From Planctomycetota bacterium (lineage in GTDB: Bacteria; Planctomycetota; UBA1135; GCA-002686595), in assembly GCA_020853575.1 (NCBI GenBank), contig JADYYP010000007.1, positions 1 to 64,000 on the forward strand: a DNA stretch of 64,000 nucleotides, given 5' to 3'. The first letter of the stretch is position 1. Each line of letters opens with the position of its first letter. Made by a program: the position numbers and the translations under genes. The notes beneath the pieces are model-generated. The model was not told where the DNA came from. It saw only the letters and a program-made list of their open reading frames with translations, and ran no database searches. Shown in pieces: positions 19,960-30,846 of the stretch.

Positions 19960-21507
19960 TCACGTCGACTTGAAGCGCGCGATCGTGCTCGGCTTGCGTG
20001 GGTTGGGCACGATCTTCCATTCGGCGGGGTCCATGTAGCCCGCGGTGATGGCCGCGATCGCCGACCAGATCGTCACGTAGTGGCAGGGCAGGATCTCGTC
20101 GCCACTGTGCATGATGCTGGTGGAGATCGTCGAGGTGTTGGCGGGCGCAACCGGCTCGGGATTCTTGCGCTTCCAGGCCTCGTACTTCTCGGCGTCGTCG
20201 CCGGCCTTCTTCCGCGCCGTCGTGCGCGCGTCGTAGAACTTGTTCATCGCCGCGTCGTGCTGCTGCGCTTCGAGCGTGCGCGCGTTGCCCGTCGTCGACA
20301 TGAAGTTCGGCGCGGCCACGTTGGCCGACTGCAAGTCGACCGCCATGCCGTACTGCATGCGCTGCAGTCGCTCGTTGTTGTTTTCCGCGCGGACGGCCTG
20401 GTACGTCGCGGGGATCACGGCGTCGAGCGTGTTGAGCGACTTCGTCAGGTTGTCGTGGACGCCCATGTACTCGTCGGGCAGGCCCAACATGTGGCCGAAC
20501 TCGTGCTGCATCACGACGTAGCGGAAGGGCAGCACGCGCGCCGCGCCCGTGGGAGTCCCGACGATCACCAGGGCGCCGCCCTTGCCGAGCTTCGGATTGT
20601 CCTTGGTGCGCGCCTTGAGCGAGGTCACGTCGGCTTTCGCCACCGGATCGGTCTCGGCCACGGCGAGCGCGATCGGCGTGTTGTCCAGGGTCTTGAGCTT
20701 GGCGTTCAGGAAGGCCACCACGGCCTCGGCGCGCTTCGACTCGAGATGGCGATGGACCACGGAATCCGACTTGCCGCGGAAGCCGACGACGAACAGCCGC
20801 AACGCGGCCAGGTCCGGCCCGAGCTGCGGGCGTGCGAGCGTGGTCCACTTGGCGAGCGCCAGCGACGCCTGAGTGTCGAGCTCGGTCTTGTTGGGTTCGA
20901 ACGGCACGAAGTCGCCGCCGCCCGTGGGCGAGGTCTGCCGCAGGAAGTTGCGGATGATGCCTTCCTTGTAGTTGAAGGCCTGGCCGGCGTTCTTGGACGT
21001 GTCGACCTCGCAGGCGAACTGATTCACGCCGCACAAGTGCGGCGTGACGCCGTGGTCGATGCCACCGCTGGACTTGAACTGGCGCAGCTTGGTGACGCGC
21101 ACGATGTACGCCGCGCGCGCGCTGTCCACCTCGTTGAAGTGCACGAACACGTCGGCGAACACGTCGAGCCAGCCGGGCTTGGCGCTGGTCAGCGTGTAGA
21201 GCTCGCTCCAGCCCTTCTCGATCAACGGCTTGGCCGCCTCGCGGAACTTGATCTGGTCCATCGGCGTCCAGATCTGGTGCTCGGGATTGCCGCGGTCGCG
21301 AAACCAGTCGTAGGCGAAGTTGACCGTGACGTCCAAGCGATGCTTGCGCACGTCGAGCTTGGCATCGAACTTCCCGATGCCAGTCTTCGGCACGAAGTTC
21401 TGGAGCGCGAGCTCACCGCGGTCGCTCGCCGCCAGCATGTGCTGCTTGAGGCGCGCGTCGACCTTGGTGAAAAACTCCTTCAACTGCGCGTCGGTGAGAC
21501 TCGTCAT
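19960..21507 (-). CDS. Metzincin-type metalloprotease with OmpA-like domain
   Basis: 515 aa, no signal peptide. ATG 21507 follows an AAAGG site. About residues 1-190 are unassigned (VRKHRLDVTVNFAYDWF, with two cysteines at CGVNQFAC). About 198-275 resemble an OmpA-like peptidoglycan-binding domain (FVPFEPNKTELDTQ, LRLFVVGFRG, HRHLESKRAEAVVAFL). At ~335 is the zinc motif HEFGHMLGLPDE, which matches HExxHxxGxxD of metzincins. An OmpA-like module upstream of a protease in a protein without a signal peptide is unusual. It suggests an effector delivered by a specialised system or released by lysis. No secretion genes are nearby, so this remains inference. Confidence 0.75.
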   Translation of the reverse strand: MTSLTDAQLKEFFTKVDARLKQHMLAASDRGELALQNFVPKTGIGKFDAKLDVRKHRLDVTVNFAYDWFRDRGNPEHQIWTPMDQIKFREAAKPLIEKGWSELYTLTSAKPGWLDVFADVFVHFNEVDSARAAYIVRVTKLRQFKSSGGIDHGVTPHLCGVNQFACEVDTSKNAGQAFNYKEGIIRNFLRQTSPTGGGDFVPFEPNKTELDTQASLALAKWTTLARPQLGPDLAALRLFVVGFRGKSDSVVHRHLESKRAEAVVAFLNAKLKTLDNTPIALAVAETDPVAKADVTSLKARTKDNPKLGKGGALVIVGTPTGAARVLPFRYVVMQHEFGHMLGLPDEYMGVHDNLTKSLNTLDAVIPATYQAVRAENNNERLQRMQYGMAVDLQSANVAAPNFMSTTGNARTLEAQQHDAAMNKFYDARTTARKKAGDDAEKYEAWKRKNPEPVAPANTSTISTSIMHSGDEILPCHYVTIWSAIAAITAGYMDPAEWKIVPNPRKPSTIARFKST

Positions 21508-21640
21508 CGGGCGGCCTTTCGGTGTGGACGCGGAGCGTCGAGGTCGCGGGCGGCGCAAGCCTAGCCGCGCTCCGCGGAGCGACGAGCCTAGCGGACACGC
21601 GCGGATCGTGCGGCTCGTCTGGCGAACTTCGCGCCTCGGC

Positions 21641-22945
21641 TCACAGCGACCACGTCGTGCGCAGCGTCGCTACCCAGGCGTCCTCGGCTCCCATCCCGCC
21701 CGGATCGTCGATGAACTGCAGGTCGGGCTTGAGGCGCAGCCAGGGCGCGAGCACGAACGACGCGAACAGCTCGAGCACGGTCTCGCGCTCGGCGCGAAAG
21801 CCGGCCGCGTCGCTGAACTCCACGCTGGTAAGGGCCACGCCGCACAGGTCGAGCCCCAGCCCCAGGGCGCAACCGCGCCAGGTCACGCCGAAACCCAGAT
21901 GGCGCGAGAGCTCGCTCGTGTCCTCGTCGGCCGTCGCGAACTGCGCGAAACACCCGAGTTGGCGGTCCGCATCCGGCGCGCCGAGCAGCGTCTGGTCCGC
22001 GACCACGTACAAGCCCTGCGTGCCTTGTTCGTCGCCTCCGTCGAAGCGCTGGAACCGGGCGCTGTGGTGCCAGGCTCCGACTCCGATTCGTCCGGGCCGA
22101 GCGCCGCCCTCGGCGCGCCACGCGCAGGCGAGCTCGGCGATCGCGAACACGTCGTCGGGTGCGCCGAAGAGCGTCGAGGAGCCGCGCGAGCCGGTGCTGT
22201 ATCCGCTCTCGCCCGCGCCGTCGAACACGCCGGCACTGAGGCGCCAGTCGCTGAGCATCTCCCACACGAGCTGTCCGCCGAAACTCGGATCGGGGTAGGT
22301 CGGAAATCCCACCAAGGTCGGGCTGTACCCCAGCGACGAGTTCAAGAACGGCGCGCCGTGCTCGGTGTAGGCGAAGTCCGAGTTGACGTCGATCTTCCCC
22401 AGCTTCGCCCACAGCCCGGCGTCGACGAACTCCTGGTACCACCACAGCTTCGAGATCTGCGCGCGCGTGTCCGCGTCGATGTTCGAGTAGCCCTGCGCGT
22501 CGCCGACGGCGCGCACGCCGTCATCGCCATCTTGGTATTGCGCGAGCACGAGCAACTCGCCGCCTTCGATGCCCCACAGCCGTTGCGCGTCGAGCACGCA
22601 CTGCGCGTCGACCAGTGAACGCCACAGGGTGCGGCTGGTGTCGAGCCCTCCGGCGAGCACCCGCGACGCCTCGCTCGAGATCAGCACCTCGAAGTCGACG
22701 CCCGCGCTGCCCCAATCCGTGCGCGCACCGGCGAGATCGCCGAGCAGGTGCTCGCGCTCGAGCAGCGGGAGCGCGGGCGTCGAAGCGGGGTGGCTCGGCT
22801 CGTGTCCGGGATCGTGCTTGCGGTCGACCTCGCCGCTTTGCGCGGGAAATCCCTGGAAAGCCAGCGCGGGCAGCGCAATTCCGCAAACGCCGATGACAGA
22901 GCGAGAGAGCGCCGCGGCGACGCGGCGTACTTGGGGGAAGAGCAT
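21641..22945 (-). CDS. OprB-type carbohydrate-selective porin
   Basis: 434 aa. The N-terminus is a signal peptide (RSVIGVCGIALPALAFQ). The body has alternating beta-strands typical of an outer-membrane barrel: SLVDAQCVLDAQRLWGIEGG, WWYQEFVDAGLWAKLGKIDVNSDFA, VGFPTYPDPSFGGQLVWE, ADQTLLG, and a C-terminal WVATLRTTWSL ending in an aromatic-hydrophobic residue pair. These blocks match OprB family porins, which admit sugars. It presumably sits in the outer membrane. A 9-bp inverted repeat (22960-22968 with 22994-23002) lies in the upstream gap. The start ATG 22945 is followed by a basic n-region. Confidence 0.82.
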   Translation of the reverse strand: MLFPQVRRVAAALSRSVIGVCGIALPALAFQGFPAQSGEVDRKHDPGHEPSHPASTPALPLLEREHLLGDLAGARTDWGSAGVDFEVLISSEASRVLAGGLDTSRTLWRSLVDAQCVLDAQRLWGIEGGELLVLAQYQDGDDGVRAVGDAQGYSNIDADTRAQISKLWWYQEFVDAGLWAKLGKIDVNSDFAYTEHGAPFLNSSLGYSPTLVGFPTYPDPSFGGQLVWEMLSDWRLSAGVFDGAGESGYSTGSRGSSTLFGAPDDVFAIAELACAWRAEGGARPGRIGVGAWHHSARFQRFDGGDEQGTQGLYVVADQTLLGAPDADRQLGCFAQFATADEDTSELSRHLGFGVTWRGCALGLGLDLCGVALTSVEFSDAAGFRAERETVLELFASFVLAPWLRLKPDLQFIDDPGGMGAEDAWVATLRTTWSL

Positions 22946-23034
22946 GCGCTGGGCATTGTGGCGCGCGGACCACGATGCGCAATGCGCGAGGAACCGCGCG
23001 CCGACCAGGGCCGCGCTCGACTCCGCGGGCGGTG

Positions 23035-23628
23035 TCAGCTCGACGCGTGCGTCGTGCGCTCTTGCGCCAGCCGATCGGCGTCGAGGACGAGCTCGAGCGC
23101 GCGGCGCAAGCTCTTGGCCACCTTGGGCTCGACGCGCGCCGCCAGCGCCTCGACCAGCTCACGCGACATCGCCAGCGTGCGCTCGCGACCCTTGCGGAAG
23201 CGCGCCCACACCTCGTCGGGCGATGGATGCGTGCGCAGTTCGCTGGCGAGGTTCTGCAGGTTGTGCAGCTTGTCGGCGGCCTTGACCGTGGCGGCCTGCG
23301 GCGACATGTGCGGCACGTGCGCGATCTGGGCGCCTTTGCGCTCCTCCCAGGACTTGCTCTTGTCCTCGGTCAGCTCCGCCACGAGGCGCGCCACGTGGTG
23401 GCCGAACTCGGACTCGATGTGCTGGAGCGTCCAACCCGGACCGTCCTCGACGACGTCGTGCAGCAAGCCGGCGATGATCACGTCCTCCTCTTGGCCAAAG
23501 CGCGCGAGCATCAAGGCCACGTGCAGCGGATGGACCACGTAGGGAACGGGCGTCGCGCTCTTGCGCCACTGCCCCTCGTGCGCGGCGATCGACACCGCGA
23601 GCGCGCGCTCGATTCCCGGCGAGAACAT
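23035..23628 (-). CDS. HD-domain hydrolase, RelA/SpoT hydrolase-like
   Basis: 197 aa. It contains YVVHPLHVALMLARFG, then GLLHDVVEDGPGWT (the HD pair), and later AADKLHNLQNL, which together match the HD hydrolase domain of SpoT/MESH1-type (p)ppGpp hydrolases. There is no synthetase domain. It could be a small alarmone hydrolase, or act on another nucleotide. ATG 23628 is set only 4 bp after the stop of the preceding membrane-protein gene, suggesting it is the last gene of the phosphodiesterase operon. Cytoplasmic. Confidence 0.82.
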   Translation of the reverse strand: MFSPGIERALAVSIAAHEGQWRKSATPVPYVVHPLHVALMLARFGQEEDVIIAGLLHDVVEDGPGWTLQHIESEFGHHVARLVAELTEDKSKSWEERKGAQIAHVPHMSPQAATVKAADKLHNLQNLASELRTHPSPDEVWARFRKGRERTLAMSRELVEALAARVEPKVAKSLRRALELVLDADRLAQERTTHASS

Positions 23629-23632
23629 GCGG

Positions 23633-24508
23633 CTAGATCTGCACGCCCAGGGGCTTGAGAGCAAGGGCACCGATCAACATCGAGGCCAGCGCCACGGTGA
23701 TCAAGATGCCGCCCTCGCCGTCGGGCAACCAGCCTTGGTCGCGGCTCGGATAGGCGATGGCGACGACGCGGAACGGCGAATCGGACGCGAAGCTCGGCTC
23801 CGCGGGCCACAGCAGCGGCCAGCGGTTGGTGTCGCTCACGTTCAGCCAATCGCGGTTCGACACGCGGCGCGGCTGCATCGAGCGCGCGGCCTGCGCGCCG
23901 GCGACGACGCGCTTGGTCTCGCGCACGCCGTCGAGCTCCAGCGCGATCTCGTACTCGCCCGGGGCGATCGCCACGAACTCCTGGAAGGCGCGCGACTCCG
24001 AGGGCACGCGCACGAGCGGCGAAACGGCCTTCAGGCCCTCGGGCAAGCTCACCTCGAGCCCGCCCACGTCGGCGCCGGCGGAGAGCTCGATGTCGAGCAG
24101 GGTCCCGCGCCCCGACATCACGCGCGTCTCGGCCGCCGTCACCGGCAGCGGGTCGTAGGCGTAGCGCACCACGAACTGCGCCGTCAGGAGCATGAACGGA
24201 ATGGCCAGCGGCAGGATCGGGCCGAAGTTCAGCCCCAAGTAGACGAAGTTCCGCGCGAGCACCTTGGCCACCGCCGACCCGACCACCACGAGATCGTCTT
24301 GGTACAGACGGATCTCGATCATGTGCGCCTTGATCTTGTCCTTGGCGTTCTTGATGCCGCGCTGCCACGAGATCTTCTTGAAGACCAGCAGCGCCAGCAC
24401 CCCGAAGATGCCGCTCCACACGATCAGGGCCGCGGCGTTGCCCATCCACTCGAAGGGCATCAGGGCGACGTCGAAGAACGACGTCATCGCGCTGTTGAGG
24501 GCATTCAC
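23633..24508 (-). CDS. Conserved-type membrane protein, unknown function
   Basis: 291 aa. One membrane segment near the N-terminus (ALIVWSGIFGVLALLVF) is followed by a charged cytoplasmic helix (IKNAKDKIKAHMIEIRLYQDDL), a second segment (LGLNFGPILPLAIPFMLLTAQFVV), a soluble beta-rich part, and a last segment (ILITVALASMLIGALAL). The helix-hairpin at the front resembles the general layout of EMC3/DUF106-type insertase relatives, but I cannot confirm that. The start may be GTG 24508 or ATG 24487; neither has a Shine-Dalgarno. It lies between the 65-aa gene and the HD gene in the same operon. Confidence 0.7.
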   Translation of the reverse strand: MNALNSAMTSFFDVALMPFEWMGNAAALIVWSGIFGVLALLVFKKISWQRGIKNAKDKIKAHMIEIRLYQDDLVVVGSAVAKVLARNFVYLGLNFGPILPLAIPFMLLTAQFVVRYAYDPLPVTAAETRVMSGRGTLLDIELSAGADVGGLEVSLPEGLKAVSPLVRVPSESRAFQEFVAIAPGEYEIALELDGVRETKRVVAGAQAARSMQPRRVSNRDWLNVSDTNRWPLLWPAEPSFASDSPFRVVAIAYPSRDQGWLPDGEGGILITVALASMLIGALALKPLGVQI

Positions 24509-24630
24509 TGGGGACGGCTCGGGCTGGGGTCGGTTTTGGCGTGGGCGTTGGAGGTGTCGCAGCGTCGCTCGCGGCCGGGCCGCGCCGCGGAAACTCCGCC
24601 GCTGCGACTCGGAAGGCGGGAGGAGATCAC

Positions 24631-24715
24631 GGCCTCGAAGTCCGGCGCCCAGCGGGCGACGGCACATCCAACGACTCGAGAGCGCGTAGCCTCATCGCTT
24701 CACGAGCTCTCAGGA
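24631..24715 (-). repeat. Dispersed intergenic repeat, copy B
   Basis: On the minus strand this runs from the stop codon of the 65-aa gene. It has CTCGTGAAGCGAT shared with copy C, then ACGCGCTCTCGAG, TTGGATG, GCCGTCGCCCGC and GGCGCCGGAC shared with copy A. GAGAGC can pair with GCTCTC inside it. Confidence 0.65.
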
Positions 24716-24907
24716 GATGTACCCCAGGCCCTTGAGCTTCTCGGTGATGTCGGCGTCGCTGTTCGCGCCTTCGAAGAGCGCCAGCTCCTTCTCGATGATG
24801 TGCACGATGAACTCCTCGTGCGAGGCATAGCCGGCCTTCTCCGCGATCTGCTTGCAGCGCGCGATCAGGGCGGGGTCGAGCTTGATCTTGTTGGCGTTTC
24901 CGAACAT
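24710..24907 (-). CDS. 65-aa protein, ribbon-helix-helix-like
   Basis: 65 aa. A short lead (NKIKLDPAL) is followed by a helix (IARCKQIAEKAGYA), SHEEFIVHIIEKELALFE, and an ending ITEKLKGLGYIS. The beta-helix-helix layout resembles a ribbon-helix-helix or small adaptor protein. The ending LKGLGY is like the last residues of many alkaline phosphatase-superfamily proteins. Its place between the phosphodiesterases and the membrane protein suggests a partner or regulator of that operon. Function unknown. Confidence 0.7.
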   Translation of the reverse strand: MFGNANKIKLDPALIARCKQIAEKAGYASHEEFIVHIIEKELALFEGANSDADITEKLKGLGYIS

Positions 24908-24946
24908 GGCTGGTCCTAGGGGTTCGAGTGGCTGAGTGGAGATGGG

Positions 24947-27114
24947 TCAGTGCTTCTCGAGCACGGCACGTCCGTTCATGCCGCTGCTCGGGGGGATTCC
25001 GTATTGTCCAAGGACCTCGACCGTGAGGTCCTCGAGTCGGTGATCGCCGGCGGACACCTTGCGGTTCGACATCAAGGTGCCCTTGACGACCTCGGGAGCC
25101 ATCAAGTGGCTGCCGTTGAACGTGCCGCCGCGGTTGTTGTCGGCGAGCTGATAGTGCGGGATGCGGCCCATCGAGGCCTCGTCCGAATTGTCGTAGTCGG
25201 TGTTGTAGCCCACCAGGATGTCGGGCGCTTCGGAGACGCGCTCGCCGCTGAACACCGCCGTGGCCAGGTCGGCGCGCAAGACGACCTGCTTGTCGCCGTT
25301 CTGCGCGTCGCGCCAGGCCTCGAGCTTGAGCTTCAGCTCGTCGAGCAAGGCCGGCGCCGCGGCCGGGTCGACGATGCCCGACTCGTCGGCCGCGGTCTGC
25401 GGATCGTCCTGCTCGCGCCCTTTCAGGTTGAGGTACAGACCGTTGAAACCGACGCCGTAGGCGCGCGTTTTCGACCAATCGACATGGCCCGCGGTCGTGG
25501 TGATGAACACGTCCTCGCGACCGGGCGAGCCCTCGGGCAGCTCCTTGCGTGCCTCGGGCTTCAGCACGAGGTAGCCGTTCTCGAGCAACCACGTGTTGAG
25601 GCTGACGCGCCGGCGATAGGGAGCGAAACCGTGGTCGCTCATCACGATCAAGGTCGCGTCCTCACCGACCTTCTCGCGCAGGCGGCCGAGCACGGGGTCC
25701 ATCTCCATGTACAGGTCGTAGATCACGTCCTTCCAGGTCGAACCCGCGCGGTGCGACCACCACGAGGAGTCCTCGGCGGCGAGTTGCGGATCGTGGTGCG
25801 GGTGCCGCTCGTCGGAGTGACGCCACATCATGTGACCGCACAGGTCGACGCCCGAGAAGTAGAAGAACAGCAGCCCCCCCTCGCGCTTTTGCATGTAGCG
25901 CTCGAGGGCGAAGTCGAGCATGCGCTCGCCCTCGTCCTGGACCAGCTCGGCCTGCTGCATGAACTCGCGCACCGTGACCACCGAAGCCTTGAGCGCGTTG
26001 ACGTCCTCGGGCATGCCCTGGGTGTAGAAGGGACCGATGCCCTTGCGCGGATCGGCGACCAGCGCGCTGGCGTCGGCGGGTTCGGACACGGGCGCGATCG
26101 GCGCCGAGGGATCGATGTTGACCGGCGATGCGTAGAGCTCGAAATCACCCTGGCCTTGCGCGTCGGGAATCGAGCGCAGATAGAAGCGCACGATGCCGCC
26201 GATGTCCTGCATGCCCATCGGCAGCAGGCTGAACGTCACCGGCACGAACTCGCTCCACTCGCCGGGCTCGAGCACCAGCACGCGACCAGCGACGTCGAGC
26301 GCGACGGCGCGCGCCACGGGATCGATCCACGCGCGCAGCGCGACGTCGGTCGCCGGATCGCCCTGCTTGAAGATGTTCGCCGGACCCTTGAGGATCGTCT
26401 CGATCACGTTGCTGTAGCACTGCACGACCTCGACCCGCGCATCGCCGACGGCGGCGATCAAGCTCGGATTGGTGGTGTAGATCGTGCACTTGCCGTAGGC
26501 CGAGTCGATCGCCGGGGTCATCATCCCGCTGAACGACCAACCCTGCGCCGGCTCGACCGGGAAGTTGGCCGGCATGCGCCAAATGTCCGCGGGCACGCCG
26601 TGCTTGGCGAGCGTGGTCCAGAAGGCCTCGCCCGAACGATTCGAGCGCGAGTCGCCGCCGTGCGGCAGCTTCCAGTCGCCGAAGAGCTCGTAGGCTCCGG
26701 CGTGCTCGCTCACGGTCGTCGACGGAATCGCCACGCGCGTCGCGAGGTCGCGGTGCAGGAAGTCGTAGATGCCGTGACCGCCGGGGTCGCGGCCGGTGAT
26801 GAAGTTCGACCAGGCCACTGGAGACTGCGGCGGCGTCGACGTGCCCAACGCGTGGATGCCGTGCTCGCGCGCCAAACGCGCGAAATGCGTCATGCGCTCG
26901 GGGAACTTGTCGATGGTCTCCTGCAACAGCTCGGGATCGAGCCCGTCGATGCCCAACACGACCACGCGCGGATACTCGGTCGCCTGGGCGACGAACACGG
27001 GCTCGGCGTTCGCCGGACGCGGCACCCGGCGCGGCACGCCGACCAAGATCCCCGCGAACAGCGTGGCGAGCGCGATGTACGGCACGGCTTCGCGCGACTG
27101 CGTTGCGACGCGGC

Positions 27115-27118
<4 letters not shown>
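24947..27118 (-). CDS. Type I phosphodiesterase/nucleotide pyrophosphatase family (AP superfamily), second copy
   Basis: 723 aa. GTG 27118 is chosen because GTGA overlaps the stop of the upstream phosphodiesterase gene by 4 bp, a classic coupled start, and it opens a membrane anchor/signal (VPYIALATLFAGILVGV). Metal and nucleophile motifs of the alkaline phosphatase superfamily are present: VLGIDGLDPELL, SPVAWSNFITGRDPGGHGIYDF, DLCGHMMWRHSD, and VMSDHGFAPYRR with the later TTTAGHVDWS. The likely activity is hydrolysis or transfer at a phosphodiester or phosphonate outside the cytoplasm; the substrate is unknown. It is a diverged paralogue of the upstream gene. Confidence 0.85.
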
Positions 27119-29298
<2,180 letters not shown>

Positions 29299-29606
29299 TT
29301 CGTGAATGCTCGTTGACGGCGCATCACCCACGCCGCGCAGGCCTGGTTGAAGCACGATCGGGATGGTCCTTCATCGTCCAGCGCCGGGGAGGGCTGGAGC
29401 ACCCGAGCCCGTGCTCCCGCGCCGGACTTCCCCTGGCACCGAACCAAGCCTCCGATTCTACCCGGCGCGCGACGACCGCCGCCAGTCGAGCGGGCTCGCG
29501 CGGAGCGCGCGGCGTGGCCGGCGCACGCGTCGTGTAGGTAGGCTGTGAACCTGCAGGATTTTGGGCGGTCTTCGACAGCCGATCGCTCCCGACGCGCACC
29601 AGGACC
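29299..29606. other. Divergent intergenic region before the sigma-factor gene
   Basis: 308 bp between the phosphodiesterase operon and the ECF sigma gene. A TAGGCT at 29538-29543 could be a -10 for the sigma operon. I see no other gene or strong hairpin. Confidence 0.35.
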
Positions 29607-30176
29607 GTGGCCCCCGACCCCGCTGACAACGAAGAGCTCCGTTTCGTGCGCGCGGTTCTCGCTGGCGAGCCCCGCGCGACAGAAGCGTTCGTGGAGCGCA
29701 TGCGCTGCATCCCTCGATTCCTGAACCACCGCAACCTCCAACTCGGTCGTCCCCTGGCGTCCGAGGACGTCGCCGATCTCTCGCAGGAGGTCTTCGCGCT
29801 CCTGTGGAGCAAATTGGGTGAGTTCCGCTGCGAGGCGCGCCTGGAGACCTGGGCCTACCGGTTCTGCGAGCGCAAGATCCTCGAACGCTTGCGCGGCTCG
29901 CGCGCCGCGCACGAGCTCGACGAGCACCAGACCGACGGTTCGCTCGCGCAGCCCGGAGAGCGCCTCGACCGCGGCATCGTGCTCGCCGCACTGGAGGCGC
30001 TGCCCCGCGACGAGCTCTCGGTGGTGATCGCGAAGCACTTCGAGGAGCTGTCGTTCGAGTCGATCGGAGCGCGACAAGGAGCCTCCGTGAGCACGGTCAA
30101 GGCCCGCTACTACCGCGCGATCGAACGCATGCGCACGCGGCTCGGCCCGGCGTTCAGGGGAGTGTTCGGTGGTTGA
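29607..30176 (+). CDS. ECF-family RNA polymerase sigma factor
   Basis: 189 aa, GTG start. Region 2 is visible (DVADLSQEVFALLWSKLGEF, then LETWAYRFCERKILERLR). Region 4 follows (LPRDELSVVIAKHFEELSFESIGARQ, ASVSTVKARYYRAIERMRTRL). There is no region 3, as expected for ECF factors. It overlaps the next gene by 8 bp and is thus probably co-translated with a membrane protein that looks like its anti-sigma factor. It would redirect RNA polymerase to a small regulon, possibly its own operon. Confidence 0.88.
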   Translation: MAPDPADNEELRFVRAVLAGEPRATEAFVERMRCIPRFLNHRNLQLGRPLASEDVADLSQEVFALLWSKLGEFRCEARLETWAYRFCERKILERLRGSRAAHELDEHQTDGSLAQPGERLDRGIVLAALEALPRDELSVVIAKHFEELSFESIGARQGASVSTVKARYYRAIERMRTRLGPAFRGVFGG

Positions 30177-30846
30177 GCGCGATCCGACGGAGTTCGACCC
30201 GCTGGAGCTCGAGTTGTTCGAGTTGCTCGAGGGAGGACGCACCGCGGACGATCCCGAGGTCCGGCGCCGTCTCGACGCCCAGCCCGAGCTGGCGCGCGTC
30301 TACCGCGAGGTGATGGCTGTCCGGAGCGAGCTCGCGCGTCTGGGGCGCGACGCCCGCGACGACATTGCCGCCGCCAGCCGCGCGGAGCCGGACGAGGACG
30401 AGAAACGCATCCTCGCGGGGTTTCGCGCCCAAATGCGCACTGCTCGACCACGTCGCAAGCGCGGTTGGGTGCTGTTCGCGATCGCAGCGTCGTTGGCCCT
30501 GGCCCTCGCGGTGTGGAGCCTGCGCGCACCGCGGCCCGCCGAGGGTGATGGCTACCTCGAAGGCGAACGCGCTATCTTCGTGCTCGAGCCGAGGAGCGCG
30601 TTCGGCACGTTGCAGTGGAATCGCATCGACCGAGCGACGAGCTTCGACCTGTACCTGTGGACGTCGCACGCGGCGTATTCCGCGGGCCAAGCGGCGCGCT
30701 GGAGCGAACGGGGCTTGAGCGCGACGAGCTGGAGCCTGCCCGGCGAGCGCGTGCGAGAGGTTGGATCCGAGCTGCTCTGGGAGCTGAGGCAATTCGACGC
30801 CTCGGGCGCGGAGTTGGCGCGCGGCTCGTTTGTGCAGCGACGCTGA
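30169..30846 (+). CDS. Probable anti-sigma factor, single-pass membrane protein
   Basis: 225 aa, GTG start overlapping the sigma gene by 8 bp. The first ~100 residues are acidic and helical (EFDPLELELFELLEG, VRRRLDAQPELARVYREV), like an anti-sigma domain, but no HxxxCxxC zinc motif is present. One membrane segment (WVLFAIAASLALALAVWSL, ~residues 104-122) leads to an extracytoplasmic C-terminal domain of ~100 residues. The role is inferred from position and topology: it would hold the sigma factor at the membrane until a signal arrives. The following CHAT-protease gene may act on it. Confidence 0.65.
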   Translation: MVERDPTEFDPLELELFELLEGGRTADDPEVRRRLDAQPELARVYREVMAVRSELARLGRDARDDIAAASRAEPDEDEKRILAGFRAQMRTARPRRKRGWVLFAIAASLALALAVWSLRAPRPAEGDGYLEGERAIFVLEPRSAFGTLQWNRIDRATSFDLYLWTSHAAYSAGQAARWSERGLSATSWSLPGERVREVGSELLWELRQFDASGAELARGSFVQRR

